Source: a virus
Virus record (IMG/VR): IMGVR_UViG_3300035698_018653
Location: 1 to 64,000 of that record
Length of the DNA: 64,000 bases
Reading direction: 5' to 3' (one strand)
The position numbers were made by a program, and so were the translations under genes. The stretch's first letter is position 1. The number at the start of each line of letters is the position of its first letter. The notes below the pieces were generated by a model that worked only from the letters and a program-made list of their open reading frames with translations, did no database searches and was not told where the DNA came from. Shown piece by piece: positions 27,176 through 35,345 of the stretch.

Positions 27176-28024
27176 ATGCCCGCAAAAGGACAAAAGCAGA
27201 GTAAAGACGCTAGAAATAAAATATCTAAAGCATTGATGGGACATGATGTTTCTGAATAGTCTAGAAAGAAAATGAGTATTGCAAAGAAAGGAAAAAAACG
27301 ATCTCAAGAAGCTATAGAAAAAACTATAAAAACAAGAAGGGAAAGAAGCGATGATTGGCATACTAAAGAAACAAAAGAAAAAATGAGTAAGGCCAGTAAG
27401 GGCAAAAAGAAATCAAAAGAAGCCTGTGAAAATATGAGTAAGGTAAAGAGTGGTGAAAAACACCCAATGTATGGCCAGCACCATACAGAAGAAACAAAAA
27501 AGAAGATGAGTAAATCTCATAAGGGAATATTGCATACAGAAGAAACGAAAAGAAAAATAGGTAAAATATGTAAGGGATATAAACACACAGAAGAGTCAAA
27601 AAAGAAAATAGGGGAATCTTCTACTAGGAATAATTTAATTAGATTTTCTAATCCAGTAAATCACCCTAACTGGCAAGGTGGAGTATCAAAACTACCCTAC
27701 CCCTTTGAGTTTGATAAAGAGCTAAAAAAGTATATTAGAAAAAGAGATAAAAATATATGTCAATTATGTGGTAAAAGAAAGTATGGGGAAGAGCTTGCGG
27801 TTCATCATATAGACTACGATAAGGATAATATTAATGAAAGAAATTTAATTTCTTTACATAGAGGCTGTAATACTAAAGCAAATTATAATAGGGATTATTG
27901 GTATGCTTTCTTTACTGAAAAAATAAAGCAAATCTACAAAAAACCCCTAATCCTTGATGAAGAGATAACCCCTGTAGAAGCCCCTAATACTGCCTTAAAA
28001 AAGAAAAAACCACTAATCCCCTGA
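27176..28024 (+). pseudogene. HNH endonuclease with NUMOD3 repeats, split by in-frame TAG
   Basis: ATG 27176 follows AGGAG. The frame runs 27 codons, meets TAG at 27257-27259, and continues open to TGA at 28024 (282 codons in all). Residues about 10-150 are NUMOD3-type repeats (TKKKMSKSHKGILHTEE pattern). The TAG falls where other repeats have Glu, so it is one base from GAG. The C-terminus has CQLCG, VHHIDYDKDN and a final Cys, an HNH nuclease, preceded by NWQGGVSKLPYPF as in the gene at 13097. Either a recent pseudogene or amber readthrough; a shorter product could start at the ATG at 27272. Confidence 0.75.
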
Positions 28025-28030
28025 ACTCAT

Positions 28031-28043
28031 AGTATATTATATA
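28031..28043 (+). promoter_or_regulatory. Candidate phage promoter core, AGTATATTAT motif
   Basis: AGTATATTATATA lies 26 bases before the start at 28069, in the gap after the HNH gene. It matches the CGTATATTAT element found in other gaps. An AAAGGAG ribosome site follows it. Confidence 0.45.
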
Positions 28044-28068
28044 TATAAACTTTTAAAGGAGTTTGAAA

Positions 28069-28554
28069 ATGGAAGATAAATATGAATACCAAATTTGTAC
28101 TTGGGGTGGTTTTTATAATGACGAGCATCAAGTCAAGCATAAATTCAAAGAAGGATATTATTTTTTTAAAACGAAAGAAGAAAGAGAAGTATATGTTGAG
28201 AAGCTAAAAGAAGCAGAAAAGAAATATGATGCAAGAATGCTTTGTATTGATCTTAGAGAAGGAACAGGAGTAAGGTATAGCCTCATTGTAGTGGCCGAGT
28301 ATAGATATGAGGGTAAAATATATAAATGTAAATATAATTTTGGATATGGATATGAAAGTGATGACCTTTATTATATGTTCGAAGATGGAAATTATGCTTG
28401 CGATTGTAATAGAAGCATGCATATTATTAGTGAGCATGGAGATGTTATTCCTGAAATGGATTGCGGAGATAAAATAGAAATGATAGATATAAGCCATTAT
28501 AAGTCTGAGAAACTTCCAGATGATATAATGTATGTAGAATCAAAGGACCAATAA
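28069..28554 (+). CDS. Hypothetical protein, 161 aa
   Basis: Not recognised. Soluble, rich in aromatic residues and beta-like, with Cys-Asp-Cys near residue 111. ATG at 28069 is taken; an in-frame TTG two codons earlier is less likely given AAAGGAG spacing. First gene of an accessory block with its own candidate promoter. Confidence 0.65.
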   Translation: MEDKYEYQICTWGGFYNDEHQVKHKFKEGYYFFKTKEEREVYVEKLKEAEKKYDARMLCIDLREGTGVRYSLIVVAEYRYEGKIYKCKYNFGYGYESDDLYYMFEDGNYACDCNRSMHIISEHGDVIPEMDCGDKIEMIDISHYKSEKLPDDIMYVESKDQ

Positions 28555-28555
28555 A

Positions 28556-28999
28556 ATGGATGAAATTTTAGAGTTAATATCAATGAGTCCCAGAAAGAAT
28601 GTCGAGTATGTTAGGCAAAGGATGCACAATGACTGCATGGTGTCCACCATGGCCATGATACAGGGGTGCACCTATGAGGAGTCAGAAAAACAATTAAAGG
28701 ACTTAAACCCCGCTGGTCCTCCGTTTAAAGATGGCGACGCAATAATATGCTGCTTCAATAAAGATATTTACCTTGGCACCTTTGGAATCGCAAGCCAGTT
28801 TGTAAAAGAGACAGAAGTAATTAGATTTGATATATCGGTTAAGCTTGAAATGTTTGTTACTGTAAAAAGCTTGACAATGATAGGCTGTACTCATGCAATT
28901 TATTGGACAGGAGAAAAAGTAATGGACCCTTTTCCCGATAAAAAATATGATAATTTATATGATTATGATATTGTTGCAATTTATCCTATAGCGAGATAA
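28556..28999 (+). CDS. C39-like papain-fold protein (copy 1)
   Basis: Cys27 in HNDCMVSTMAM sits where C39 peptidases have Q...DCG.A.LAM. His113 in THAIYWTG and Asp124 in MDPFPD complete a Cys-His-Asp triad in the expected order. It could be a peptidase, or a binding domain with retained residues. A second copy is at 32381. No transporter domain is attached, unlike bacteriocin-processing C39 enzymes. Confidence 0.6.
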   Translation: MDEILELISMSPRKNVEYVRQRMHNDCMVSTMAMIQGCTYEESEKQLKDLNPAGPPFKDGDAIICCFNKDIYLGTFGIASQFVKETEVIRFDISVKLEMFVTVKSLTMIGCTHAIYWTGEKVMDPFPDKKYDNLYDYDIVAIYPIAR

Positions 29000-29017
29000 A
29001 CCTTTAAAGGAACTATA

Positions 29018-29431
29018 ATGAAAATCGAACTAGGCAAAATTGATATTAAAAGAAATCATGTTTATATTGGAAAGAATGATATAGCAACTATTTATAGGTC
29101 AACTACAGGGTTAATTGACTTGTTAGATGAGAAAGGTCAAGATAAGGAAAAAATGGATTATATTATTGATTATAATTTCCCCATTAACACTAGTGTAATT
29201 AAAACAACGTTGAAGGGCGCAAAGGAAAGGATACGAAGGGATATCGGGGAGTTTTTGGATAGCGAAAAAATAAAGAACGATAAAGATTATGACAAATTAA
29301 TGCCTGAAATATGGAGAAAGATAGTTAAGAATGCAAAACTAAAAATCGTAAAACCTAATCCAGATAATAATGTTTTACCGAAAGTTATAGCAAAAGCAAC
29401 TGTTGAAACCGAAAAGAGGAAATCTAAATGA
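29018..29431 (+). CDS. Hypothetical protein, 137 aa
   Basis: Not recognised. Highly charged and probably helical after residue 60. A good AAAGG site precedes the ATG, and the stop overlaps the next start by ATGA. Confidence 0.65.
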   Translation: MKIELGKIDIKRNHVYIGKNDIATIYRSTTGLIDLLDEKGQDKEKMDYIIDYNFPINTSVIKTTLKGAKERIRRDIGEFLDSEKIKNDKDYDKLMPEIWRKIVKNAKLKIVKPNPDNNVLPKVIAKATVETEKRKSK

Positions 29432-29655
29432 TAGAAAATCTCATAGTATTTTGGTACAGAATAAGAAGATTTATAAATAAAATATCGTTTGGTTTAATTT
29501 TTAATATTTCTATTAAAGAATATTTTATATTAAAGTTTGGATATAAAGTTGGTTTAATTAAATATAAAGAGTTTGCAGAAAAACTAGCAAAGCCGGTAAG
29601 ATATTTTAGAAACCTTAATTGGTGCAGAAGCATGTTTAAAGTGGAGAGGGTATAA
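29428..29655 (+). CDS. Hypothetical basic protein, 75 aa
   Basis: Not recognised. Rich in Ile, Phe, Tyr, Lys and Arg, with an amphipathic or weakly membrane-binding stretch at residues 15-45. It overlaps both neighbours by a few bases. Confidence 0.55.
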   Translation: MIENLIVFWYRIRRFINKISFGLIFNISIKEYFILKFGYKVGLIKYKEFAEKLAKPVRYFRNLNWCRSMFKVERV

Positions 29656-30074
29656 TGCAAAAGAAATTTAGAGCATACGATAAAGAAAGAAAAGAATATT
29701 TAACTGCCGGTAATTTATTACTTACAGTTAATCCAGGTAGAAATCCAACAGAATCTATTTTATTTTTAGACATACTTGATAAACCAGATAAATGGAAAGA
29801 TAGATTTATAATTGAGCAGTTTACGGGATTAAAGGATGTAGATAAAAAAGAAATATATGAGCACGATATAGTGGCTGGTGTAGGTTGGGGTGATAATGAA
29901 GAGTATAGACCAGTTTATATTGTTCGTTTTTTGGATGGAATGTTTGTAAGAGCAAGTAGCCTTGATAATGATGAATGTTATCAAAGTAGATTTTGGGATT
30001 TGTGTTATCACGGAAGGATAAAGCTATTGGGTAACATACATGAAAATCCAGAATTATTATTAGGGAAGGATTAA
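29655..30074 (+). CDS. YopX-family phage protein
   Basis: KFRAYD at residues 4-9, IIEQFTGLKDVDKKEIYEHDIV near 55-75 and LLGNIHENPELL at the end are the conserved blocks of the YopX family. That family is common in phages and has no firmly known function. The length of 139 residues is normal. It starts on the stop of the previous gene. Confidence 0.85.
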   Translation: MQKKFRAYDKERKEYLTAGNLLLTVNPGRNPTESILFLDILDKPDKWKDRFIIEQFTGLKDVDKKEIYEHDIVAGVGWGDNEEYRPVYIVRFLDGMFVRASSLDNDECYQSRFWDLCYHGRIKLLGNIHENPELLLGKD

Positions 30075-30081
30075 ATAAATA

Positions 30082-30153
30082 ATGGGATATATTGAAAATT
30101 TGTATGAAGATTGGGCAGAGAGTAAGCTCATTAAAGAGAGGGAAACAAAATGA
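30082..30153 (+). CDS. Possible very short protein, 23 aa
   Basis: An ATG-initiated frame between the YopX gene and the next membrane-protein gene. It ends in an ATGA overlap with that gene, the coupling style used throughout. The ribosome site is weak and the composition uninformative, so it may be only a translational bridge. Confidence 0.35.
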   Translation: MGYIENLYEDWAESKLIKERETK

Positions 30154-30350
30154 ATGATAAAGTTTTAACTATAATTGGATTTATAGGTGCTGCCGCATTT
30201 TTATTTGGCTGGCCTTATTATACAAAGTGGATTGAGGATTTATTTAAAAAGCCAATAAAATGGTTTTTTAGAAAATATTATGAATGTTCAAGTTGCTTAA
30301 GGGATAATGAATGTTTAGTTGATAATTATCTTCCACCCGAAAAGGAGTAA
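30150..30350 (+). CDS. Small membrane protein with C-terminal Cys cluster
   Basis: One hydrophobic segment at residues 6-25. It is followed by an amphipathic region and CSSC plus a further Cys near residue 55. Not recognised. GAGAGGGAAA precedes the start. Confidence 0.55.
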   Translation: MNDKVLTIIGFIGAAAFLFGWPYYTKWIEDLFKKPIKWFFRKYYECSSCLRDNECLVDNYLPPEKE

Positions 30351-30352
30351 TA

Positions 30353-30487
30353 ATGTTCTGCGTATCTTGCTATGACGGAAAAAATCTGGAGCTGGATGAA
30401 GTATGTAATGCATGCGGAATGGTCGGCAAAGAAGAAGATAAATTAAATTGTGATATTACTAATATAGAAGAAGAAACAGAGGAGTAG
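30353..30487 (+). CDS. Tiny zinc-ribbon protein, 44 aa
   Basis: CVSC and CNAC are 15 residues apart and make a minimal zinc ribbon; the tail is acidic. It ends with TAG, two codons before the next ATG and in the same frame, although GAGGAG before that ATG argues for separate translation. Confidence 0.55.
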   Translation: MFCVSCYDGKNLELDEVCNACGMVGKEEDKLNCDITNIEEETEE

Positions 30488-30490
30488 AAA

Positions 30491-30733
30491 ATGGACAATA
30501 GTGAAGCCGGTGCCTTTGTTGCAGGATTAGTAGTTGGAATTATATGTACATCTTTGTTAGTGCTTTCGGCAGTCTTTAGTTGTGACGCCAATATATGGAG
30601 ATGGCCAGATTTTGTAAAAGTAAAGATGGTAAAAGAAGGTGTTGCTAAATGGGAAACAGGTGAACACGGTAGACCCGAATGGATAATAATAAAACCAGAT
30701 AGTACTAAATCTTTACTGGAGAAAAAAGAATGA
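30491..30733 (+). CDS. Single-span membrane protein, 80 aa
   Basis: A Gly/Ala/Val-rich hydrophobic segment at residues 8-30 follows a short acidic N-terminus; the C-terminal 45 residues are soluble. Not recognised. The stop overlaps the next start (ATGA). Confidence 0.55.
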   Translation: MDNSEAGAFVAGLVVGIICTSLLVLSAVFSCDANIWRWPDFVKVKMVKEGVAKWETGEHGRPEWIIIKPDSTKSLLEKKE

Positions 30734-31209
30734 GCGATAAGACAGTTGTTAGTTGGTTAGAAGAAAATTTGAAAAATTACGATCTGAATATTGATGGCAC
30801 AAAAAAGAAAATGTTTCTTGCTTGTGCTAAAGAATTAAAGTCAACCTTTGGCTATGTAAGAAAGCGATATTATCAGTATGCATCCAAGAACAATCCACAG
30901 GCAGTGAAGAGAGAGGATGTTGGCGATAGAGTAAAGAATAATATAGAGAAGCTGTCTGTTGATGCTTCGGAAGTCAAGAAGGGATTTGATGTACCGGCAA
31001 TGATAAGAGATAGACTTATATCATTAGGTAATAAGGTTATAAAGGATCAGGACTTCAGGGCAGCCCTTGGAATTGGCAATGAGCGCTGGAGCAAAGCAGC
31101 GAATTTGGAAGAATTCGATATGTACAGAAGGAAATTCCCAAGTAGCGGATTCTGGTGGGGCAAGTCAGAAGTGCTTGATGACATACAGAATACAGTTGAC
31201 ATAATATAA
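30730..31209 (+). CDS. Hypothetical protein, 159 aa, partner of the phosphoesterase gene
   Basis: The N-terminal 50 residues (SWLEENLKNYDL...TFGYVRKRYYQYAS) look like a small helical, possibly DNA-binding domain. The remainder is unrecognised. The metallophosphoesterase gene starts 9 bases after its stop, and the two may act together. Confidence 0.6.
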   Translation: MSDKTVVSWLEENLKNYDLNIDGTKKKMFLACAKELKSTFGYVRKRYYQYASKNNPQAVKREDVGDRVKNNIEKLSVDASEVKKGFDVPAMIRDRLISLGNKVIKDQDFRAALGIGNERWSKAANLEEFDMYRRKFPSSGFWWGKSEVLDDIQNTVDII

Positions 31210-31218
31210 GGAGACAAT

Positions 31219-32328
31219 ATGGGAAGAAAAAAGAAAGTTAATTTAGATAAAGCGATAGACGCAGATGAGTTGAAAAGAGACCTTGACCCTGATCCTCGAA
31301 TAAGAACATTGCAGGGTGACGTTATAAGGTTAACGTCAATAGCGCGGAAGCTTAAGGTGGAGTTAGGCGAGAGGGATATGTTTTCGGGCAAGATATTAGA
31401 AGCAATTAAAAAGCTGCCAATACCTGCCCCGGTAAAGAGGCAGAAGTTGGCAAGCAAACATAGCCCTTCCCAGGCAATTCTTGTCTGTACCGACGAGCAC
31501 GGAGAGGAGTATGTGGACAAAATTGAAATGGAAGGATATGCGAAATACGACTGGAATACTTTTTTGAACAGGGAGTGGGCAACACAAGCAAAGGCGATAG
31601 AGCTGGTTGAAATAAACAGAAAAGCGTTTAATGTTTCGAAGCTCAATGTTTTTCGGCTTGGGGATGTTTTGACCGGCATTATACATGCGGAACTCGACAG
31701 GTCAAACACGTGGAATTTACCCGTGGCTGTAGTAAATATGGCAAATATAATTGCTCAGCAAACTAATTTACTATCCGCTCATTTTGATGAAGTAGAGAAT
31801 TGGTGCGTATGTGGAAATCATGGAAGGTTAGATAAGAAACCAAGTCAAAAGAATAAAGCAGATAGAAACTGGGATGGAGCAGTTTATAAGTTAGCAAGTA
31901 TGCTCACGGCCGGGAACCCGAAAATTAAATGGAATATTCCAAGGAGTCCGGCTATTGTAGCAAAGGTGTTTAATACAAAGTTTTTATTAAAGCACGGAGA
32001 TGGAATTTCTGCTGGTGGGGTAACACCTTACTATGGGCTGGCCAGGGACACCTCTAAGGAGCACGCTAAGAGAAGAAAAAGAGAGGACTTTGACTTTATA
32101 GTACAGGGTCATCTACATCACTTCGGAGTAGTTGAAGAGGAAAGGATTCTCTGTCCTTCGATGATTGGGGCAAATCAGTTCTCATCTTATAAGCTTCATA
32201 TGATCTCTGACCCTGCGCAGCTTCTGATGCTTGTAAACGAAAAGCATAAGATTGGAAGCTTCCACCCTATCTTTTTAGATAAAGCAAATCATAATGATTT
32301 TAATACTACGCACGCATGGGCAGAATAA
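31219..32328 (+). CDS. Calcineurin-like metallophosphoesterase
   Basis: Two-metal phosphoesterase of 369 residues. Asp92-Glu-His94 supplies the DxH motif, RLGDVLTG the GD motif, GNHG is at 199-202, LKHGDG follows, and GHLHH is at 297-301. The N-terminal 80 residues are helical. It is distinct from the SbcD-like gene and lacks an SbcC partner. Candidate substrates are nucleotides or nucleic acid. AAGGAG precedes the ATG. Confidence 0.85.
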   Translation: MGRKKKVNLDKAIDADELKRDLDPDPRIRTLQGDVIRLTSIARKLKVELGERDMFSGKILEAIKKLPIPAPVKRQKLASKHSPSQAILVCTDEHGEEYVDKIEMEGYAKYDWNTFLNREWATQAKAIELVEINRKAFNVSKLNVFRLGDVLTGIIHAELDRSNTWNLPVAVVNMANIIAQQTNLLSAHFDEVENWCVCGNHGRLDKKPSQKNKADRNWDGAVYKLASMLTAGNPKIKWNIPRSPAIVAKVFNTKFLLKHGDGISAGGVTPYYGLARDTSKEHAKRRKREDFDFIVQGHLHHFGVVEEERILCPSMIGANQFSSYKLHMISDPAQLLMLVNEKHKIGSFHPIFLDKANHNDFNTTHAWAE

Positions 32329-32352
32329 TATTTTTCACTATAGTTAAAGGTT

Positions 32353-32365
32353 CGTATATTATCTA
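32353..32365 (+). promoter_or_regulatory. Candidate phage promoter core, CGTATATTAT motif
   Basis: CGTATATTATCTA in the 52-bp gap after the phosphoesterase gene is identical over 10 bases to the element at 826. It lies 16 bases before the ATG of the second C39-like gene, with AAAAGG between. Confidence 0.45.
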
Positions 32366-32380
32366 AAAGGGATAATTATT

Positions 32381-32842
32381 ATGGGTAAGACAATTAAGCA
32401 GAAATTTTTTTGGGATTGTACGGTGGCCTCTTGTTCTATGGCGCTTAATGCCGATTATAAAAAGACTTTTCAGGATATGGTAAATATTATAAATGAAAAT
32501 CCACCTTATGATGATTTACAACTTGCTCAATATTTTGCTTTTAAAGGTTATTTCTACGGATTGTATTTTTCCCCTAAAGACGGAGAGAAAAAATATTTTG
32601 ATATGAAGAAGTATATTAAGAGAAATAAGATAACTATTTCTTTTAGCGTAGACCAGCCCGCACTACTAACCGTAAAGTCAAAGCATTACAAAGATGATTA
32701 TCATAGTGTCTATTGGGACGGAAAAGTTGTTCGTGATCCGTCGCAGAACTTCCAGGATGAACAATCATTAGATAACTATAAGATAATTGATTGGACACCT
32801 ATAATTGAGGTTGAAGTTGAAGACGCTAAAATGGAGGACTGA
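32381..32842 (+). CDS. C39-like papain-fold protein (copy 2)
   Basis: Cys13 in FFWDCTVASCSMAL, His108 in YHSVYWDG and Asp119 in VRDPS reproduce the Cys-His-Asp order of the gene at 28556, with the same YW(T/D)G turn. The two are diverged paralogues. The active residues are kept in both, which favours a catalytic role. The substrate is unknown. Confidence 0.6.
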   Translation: MGKTIKQKFFWDCTVASCSMALNADYKKTFQDMVNIINENPPYDDLQLAQYFAFKGYFYGLYFSPKDGEKKYFDMKKYIKRNKITISFSVDQPALLTVKSKHYKDDYHSVYWDGKVVRDPSQNFQDEQSLDNYKIIDWTPIIEVEVEDAKMED

Positions 32843-32848
32843 TTTAAT

Positions 32849-33115
32849 ATGATATTATGGCAAGATATTGTATTTACAGTTTGTAGTATTTCGTTTTCTT
32901 ATGCATTAATACCTCAGGTATTGAAACACCACAAAGAAAAGAAGGTGGGGATAGCTTGGCAGACCGTGATAGTTACTCCGATATCTTTATGGGTTTATAA
33001 TATAACAGCTTATACTCTTGGGTTATATTTCTCTGCAATAGTTGGAGTAGTAAGTTCTGCTTGTTGGACTACATTTTTAATACAAAAATTATATTATGGT
33101 AACCAAGAAATTTAA
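32849..33115 (+). CDS. Three-span membrane protein, PQ-loop/SemiSWEET-like
   Basis: An 88-residue hydrophobic protein with three predicted spans. YALIPQVLKHHKEKKV after the first span resembles the PQ-loop motif of SemiSWEET sugar transporters. If real, it would fit the glycan setting by moving a small solute, but the match is short. Confidence 0.5.
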   Translation: MILWQDIVFTVCSISFSYALIPQVLKHHKEKKVGIAWQTVIVTPISLWVYNITAYTLGLYFSAIVGVVSSACWTTFLIQKLYYGNQEI

Positions 33116-33156
33116 TAGTAACCAATAGATAGTCACAATAAAATTTAGAGGTTAAT

Positions 33157-33810
33157 ATGAGACCAGGATTCGATGTTGACGGAGTACTTGCTAATTTCTC
33201 AGAGGGTAATAGAAAGCTCTTTGAAAGTTATTATAAAATAAAGCTTCCAGATAAGTTATATGATAAAAAGACCGGCAGAGCAAAAGAGTGGTATTGGAAT
33301 ATGGTTGATCCTTTATACTCTAAGGAACTCGAAACAGAAAACCTTACAAGAGTGATACCGGGGCAGTATAGATTTTGGTGGAGCTTAAGGCCATTTTATG
33401 ATCTTGTAAAGAATAGAAAATTATTTGATAAGGTGGTTAGGAAAGTAAAGGATGTTTATTTTATATCCAATAGGATAGAGAATCCAACCTTGATCGATAC
33501 AAGAAATCAAACAGCTCTCTGGCTTTATAGCAATACAGGAGAGTCATACAGCTTCTATCAAGACAGAACTATTATAACCAAGAATAAAGTGCTTGTTGCA
33601 AAGCTTCTAAAGCTCGATTGTTACATAGAAGATAACTATAAGAATTTTGATAAGTTTAATAAAGCAGGGATAAAGTGTTTTCTTTTAAAGACTCCGTATA
33701 ATGAAAAGGAAAGAAATAGATTTAATCAATGGCCGCATTTATGGATAGATTCGATTTCTGAATATCTTAACTATATATTAAAATGCAAGGAGAATGATAA
33801 TGAAGCGTGA
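33157..33810 (+). CDS. HAD-family phosphatase (5'-nucleotidase-like)
   Basis: FDVDGVLANF places the nucleophile Asp6 and acid/base Asp8. IEDNYKNFDKFNKAGIKCFL near residue 165 is the final HAD acidic motif, and a ThrAsn/Lys region lies between. The length of 217 residues matches phage deoxynucleotidase-like HAD proteins. RBS GAGG precedes the ATG. Confidence 0.75.
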   Translation: MRPGFDVDGVLANFSEGNRKLFESYYKIKLPDKLYDKKTGRAKEWYWNMVDPLYSKELETENLTRVIPGQYRFWWSLRPFYDLVKNRKLFDKVVRKVKDVYFISNRIENPTLIDTRNQTALWLYSNTGESYSFYQDRTIITKNKVLVAKLLKLDCYIEDNYKNFDKFNKAGIKCFLLKTPYNEKERNRFNQWPHLWIDSISEYLNYILKCKENDNEA

Positions 33811-34126
33811 GAATTTTGAAATGTTTATTGATAAGGAGATGATACCCCTCTGCCTCAGAATACTAAAGGTAAAGGGAAAATCATATTCGGGTGACGAGGA
33901 TGCTTTTAAAAACTTTAAGGAAACCGCCAAGGAAGCCGGTATAACAGTTGAGCAATCGTGGCTTACACAGTATCTTAAGCATTACAACGCCATACGGTCG
34001 TTTTTAAACGATGAATATACCGATAGCGAACCTATTAAGCTGAGAATAGCGGACGCCATAAACTACCTCCTAATGCTTTCAGGCATACTGCGGGAACAAG
34101 GAAAGATAAAGGGAGAGATGAAGTGA
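33800..34126 (+). CDS. MazG/DUF1599-like helical protein (tentative)
   Basis: ATG at 33800 is chosen because AAGGAG sits 7 bases upstream; the ATG at 33794 is too close. The 108-residue protein has SYSGDEDAFKNFKE, YLKHYNAIRSF and RIADAINYLLML. This helical layout resembles phage all-alpha nucleotide pyrophosphohydrolase-like proteins. It overlaps the HAD gene, also a nucleotide-type enzyme. Confidence 0.5.
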   Translation: MKRENFEMFIDKEMIPLCLRILKVKGKSYSGDEDAFKNFKETAKEAGITVEQSWLTQYLKHYNAIRSFLNDEYTDSEPIKLRIADAINYLLMLSGILREQGKIKGEMK

Positions 34127-34866
34127 TACCTGAAAATCTAATAGTTAGTTTTCAGAAGGCAGGACGTACGTTTTTGCGTACGCTTATTGGCAAGGTAATT
34201 GTAGATTCATATGATATAAATTTACCGGACAATAAAAAACACAGAATTTTGGAGATAGAAAAGTTAAACGAAATGAACAGTAAAGTTCCATCTATTAAAT
34301 TTATTCATTGGGACTTAACAAAAATGTGCACTAAAGAAACAAATATAATGATAATGACCAGGGATATAAGGGACTTGGTTGTATCGAATTATTTTGCAAT
34401 CAAGTACTGGGGCATAAAGAGAGAGGAAAGTATATCAGAACATATGAAAAAGACAAAAGGCAAAGCCAGCCCCATGGTTATAGTGAAATATTATAATAAT
34501 TATCTTTCATATAGCAATAAGTGTGAGAAAAGAGGTATAATAAGATATGAAGATCTAAATTTAAAAACAAATAAGACTATAAAGAGAGTATTAAACTTTT
34601 TTAATGTAGAATATACAGAGAAAGCGATAACAGAAGCTATTGAGTTTTGTAAGTTTGAGAATATGAGAAAGATGGAAGAGGAAAATTATTTTCATTCTCC
34701 CAGGATGATGCCGAGTAATCCGGCAGATAAGACATCTCTGAAAACAAGAAAAGGAAAGGTACATGGATTCAAAGAGTATTTAAGTGATAACGATACAGAT
34801 TATATAATGGATATATTACATAAGAACGGAAGTGACGAAACAAAGAAATATTTGGAATGGAGATAA
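34123..34866 (+). CDS. PAPS-dependent sulfotransferase
   Basis: SFQKAGRTFLRTLIG (residues 9-23) is the 5'-phosphosulfate loop (SYPKSGTTWL in SULT enzymes). MTRDIRDLVVSNYF (78-91) is the 3'-phosphate-binding RDxRD-x3-S motif. RKGKVHGFKEYLS near the C-terminus matches the RKGxxGDW signature. All three cofactor motifs are present. GTG start within an overlap. Confidence 0.82.
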   Translation: MIPENLIVSFQKAGRTFLRTLIGKVIVDSYDINLPDNKKHRILEIEKLNEMNSKVPSIKFIHWDLTKMCTKETNIMIMTRDIRDLVVSNYFAIKYWGIKREESISEHMKKTKGKASPMVIVKYYNNYLSYSNKCEKRGIIRYEDLNLKTNKTIKRVLNFFNVEYTEKAITEAIEFCKFENMRKMEEENYFHSPRMMPSNPADKTSLKTRKGKVHGFKEYLSDNDTDYIMDILHKNGSDETKKYLEWR

Positions 34867-35345
34867 AAGATAAACCATTTATGCTTAGTAGTGCTATTAA
34901 GCATTTTGAAAGTATATTAAATAAGAAGCAATATGTTCTTGAGTTTGGTGGTGGTTCGTCAACTATCTGGCTTGCTAAAAGGGTAAATAAAGTAATATCT
35001 TTAGAGAATGATTTAAGATGGCAACACGCAATAAAAGAACAGGCGAGAGACGAAGAGGTAAACAATATTGATTTATACTATTATAATGTAATTGAATATC
35101 TTTCTAATTTAAGAACAAGTTTTGATATAATATTTGTAGATGGAAAAAGTAACAGGCGCCCCGAGTTTATATCTGAATCATACATGCTGTTAAGCGCTGG
35201 AGGGTACATGATATTAGACGATTCCGAGAGAGATAGGTATAAGAGCGCCATAGTCTTTCTGGACAACTTAGGCTGGACCAAAGAGGCAATAGGGAAACGA
35301 GGTAAAGCAAAACAAACTACTTTCTGGAGAAAGAATGGCAATTAG
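34857..35345 (+). CDS. Small class I methyltransferase-like protein
   Basis: YVLEFGGGSSTIWLAKRV is the SAM loop. VISLENDLRW and FDIIFVDGKSNRRPEF follow, with GGYMILDDSERDRY. Similar Gly-rich SSTIWLA proteins occur with sugar-modification genes. It ends in TAG inside the start of the next gene; readthrough would add only four residues before TGA. Confidence 0.65.
   Translation: MEIKDKPFMLSSAIKHFESILNKKQYVLEFGGGSSTIWLAKRVNKVISLENDLRWQHAIKEQARDEEVNNIDLYYYNVIEYLSNLRTSFDIIFVDGKSNRRPEFISESYMLLSAGGYMILDDSERDRYKSAIVFLDNLGWTKEAIGKRGKAKQTTFWRKNGN

Noticed and set aside
31047-31709. 220-codon minus-strand frame
   Set aside because: It is antisense to the well-supported phosphoesterase gene and its upstream partner, with no recognisable domain.
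33215-33227. Another AGCTCTTTGAAAG boxA-like string
   Set aside because: It lies inside the HAD phosphatase gene, is explained by codons, and no RNA structure follows.
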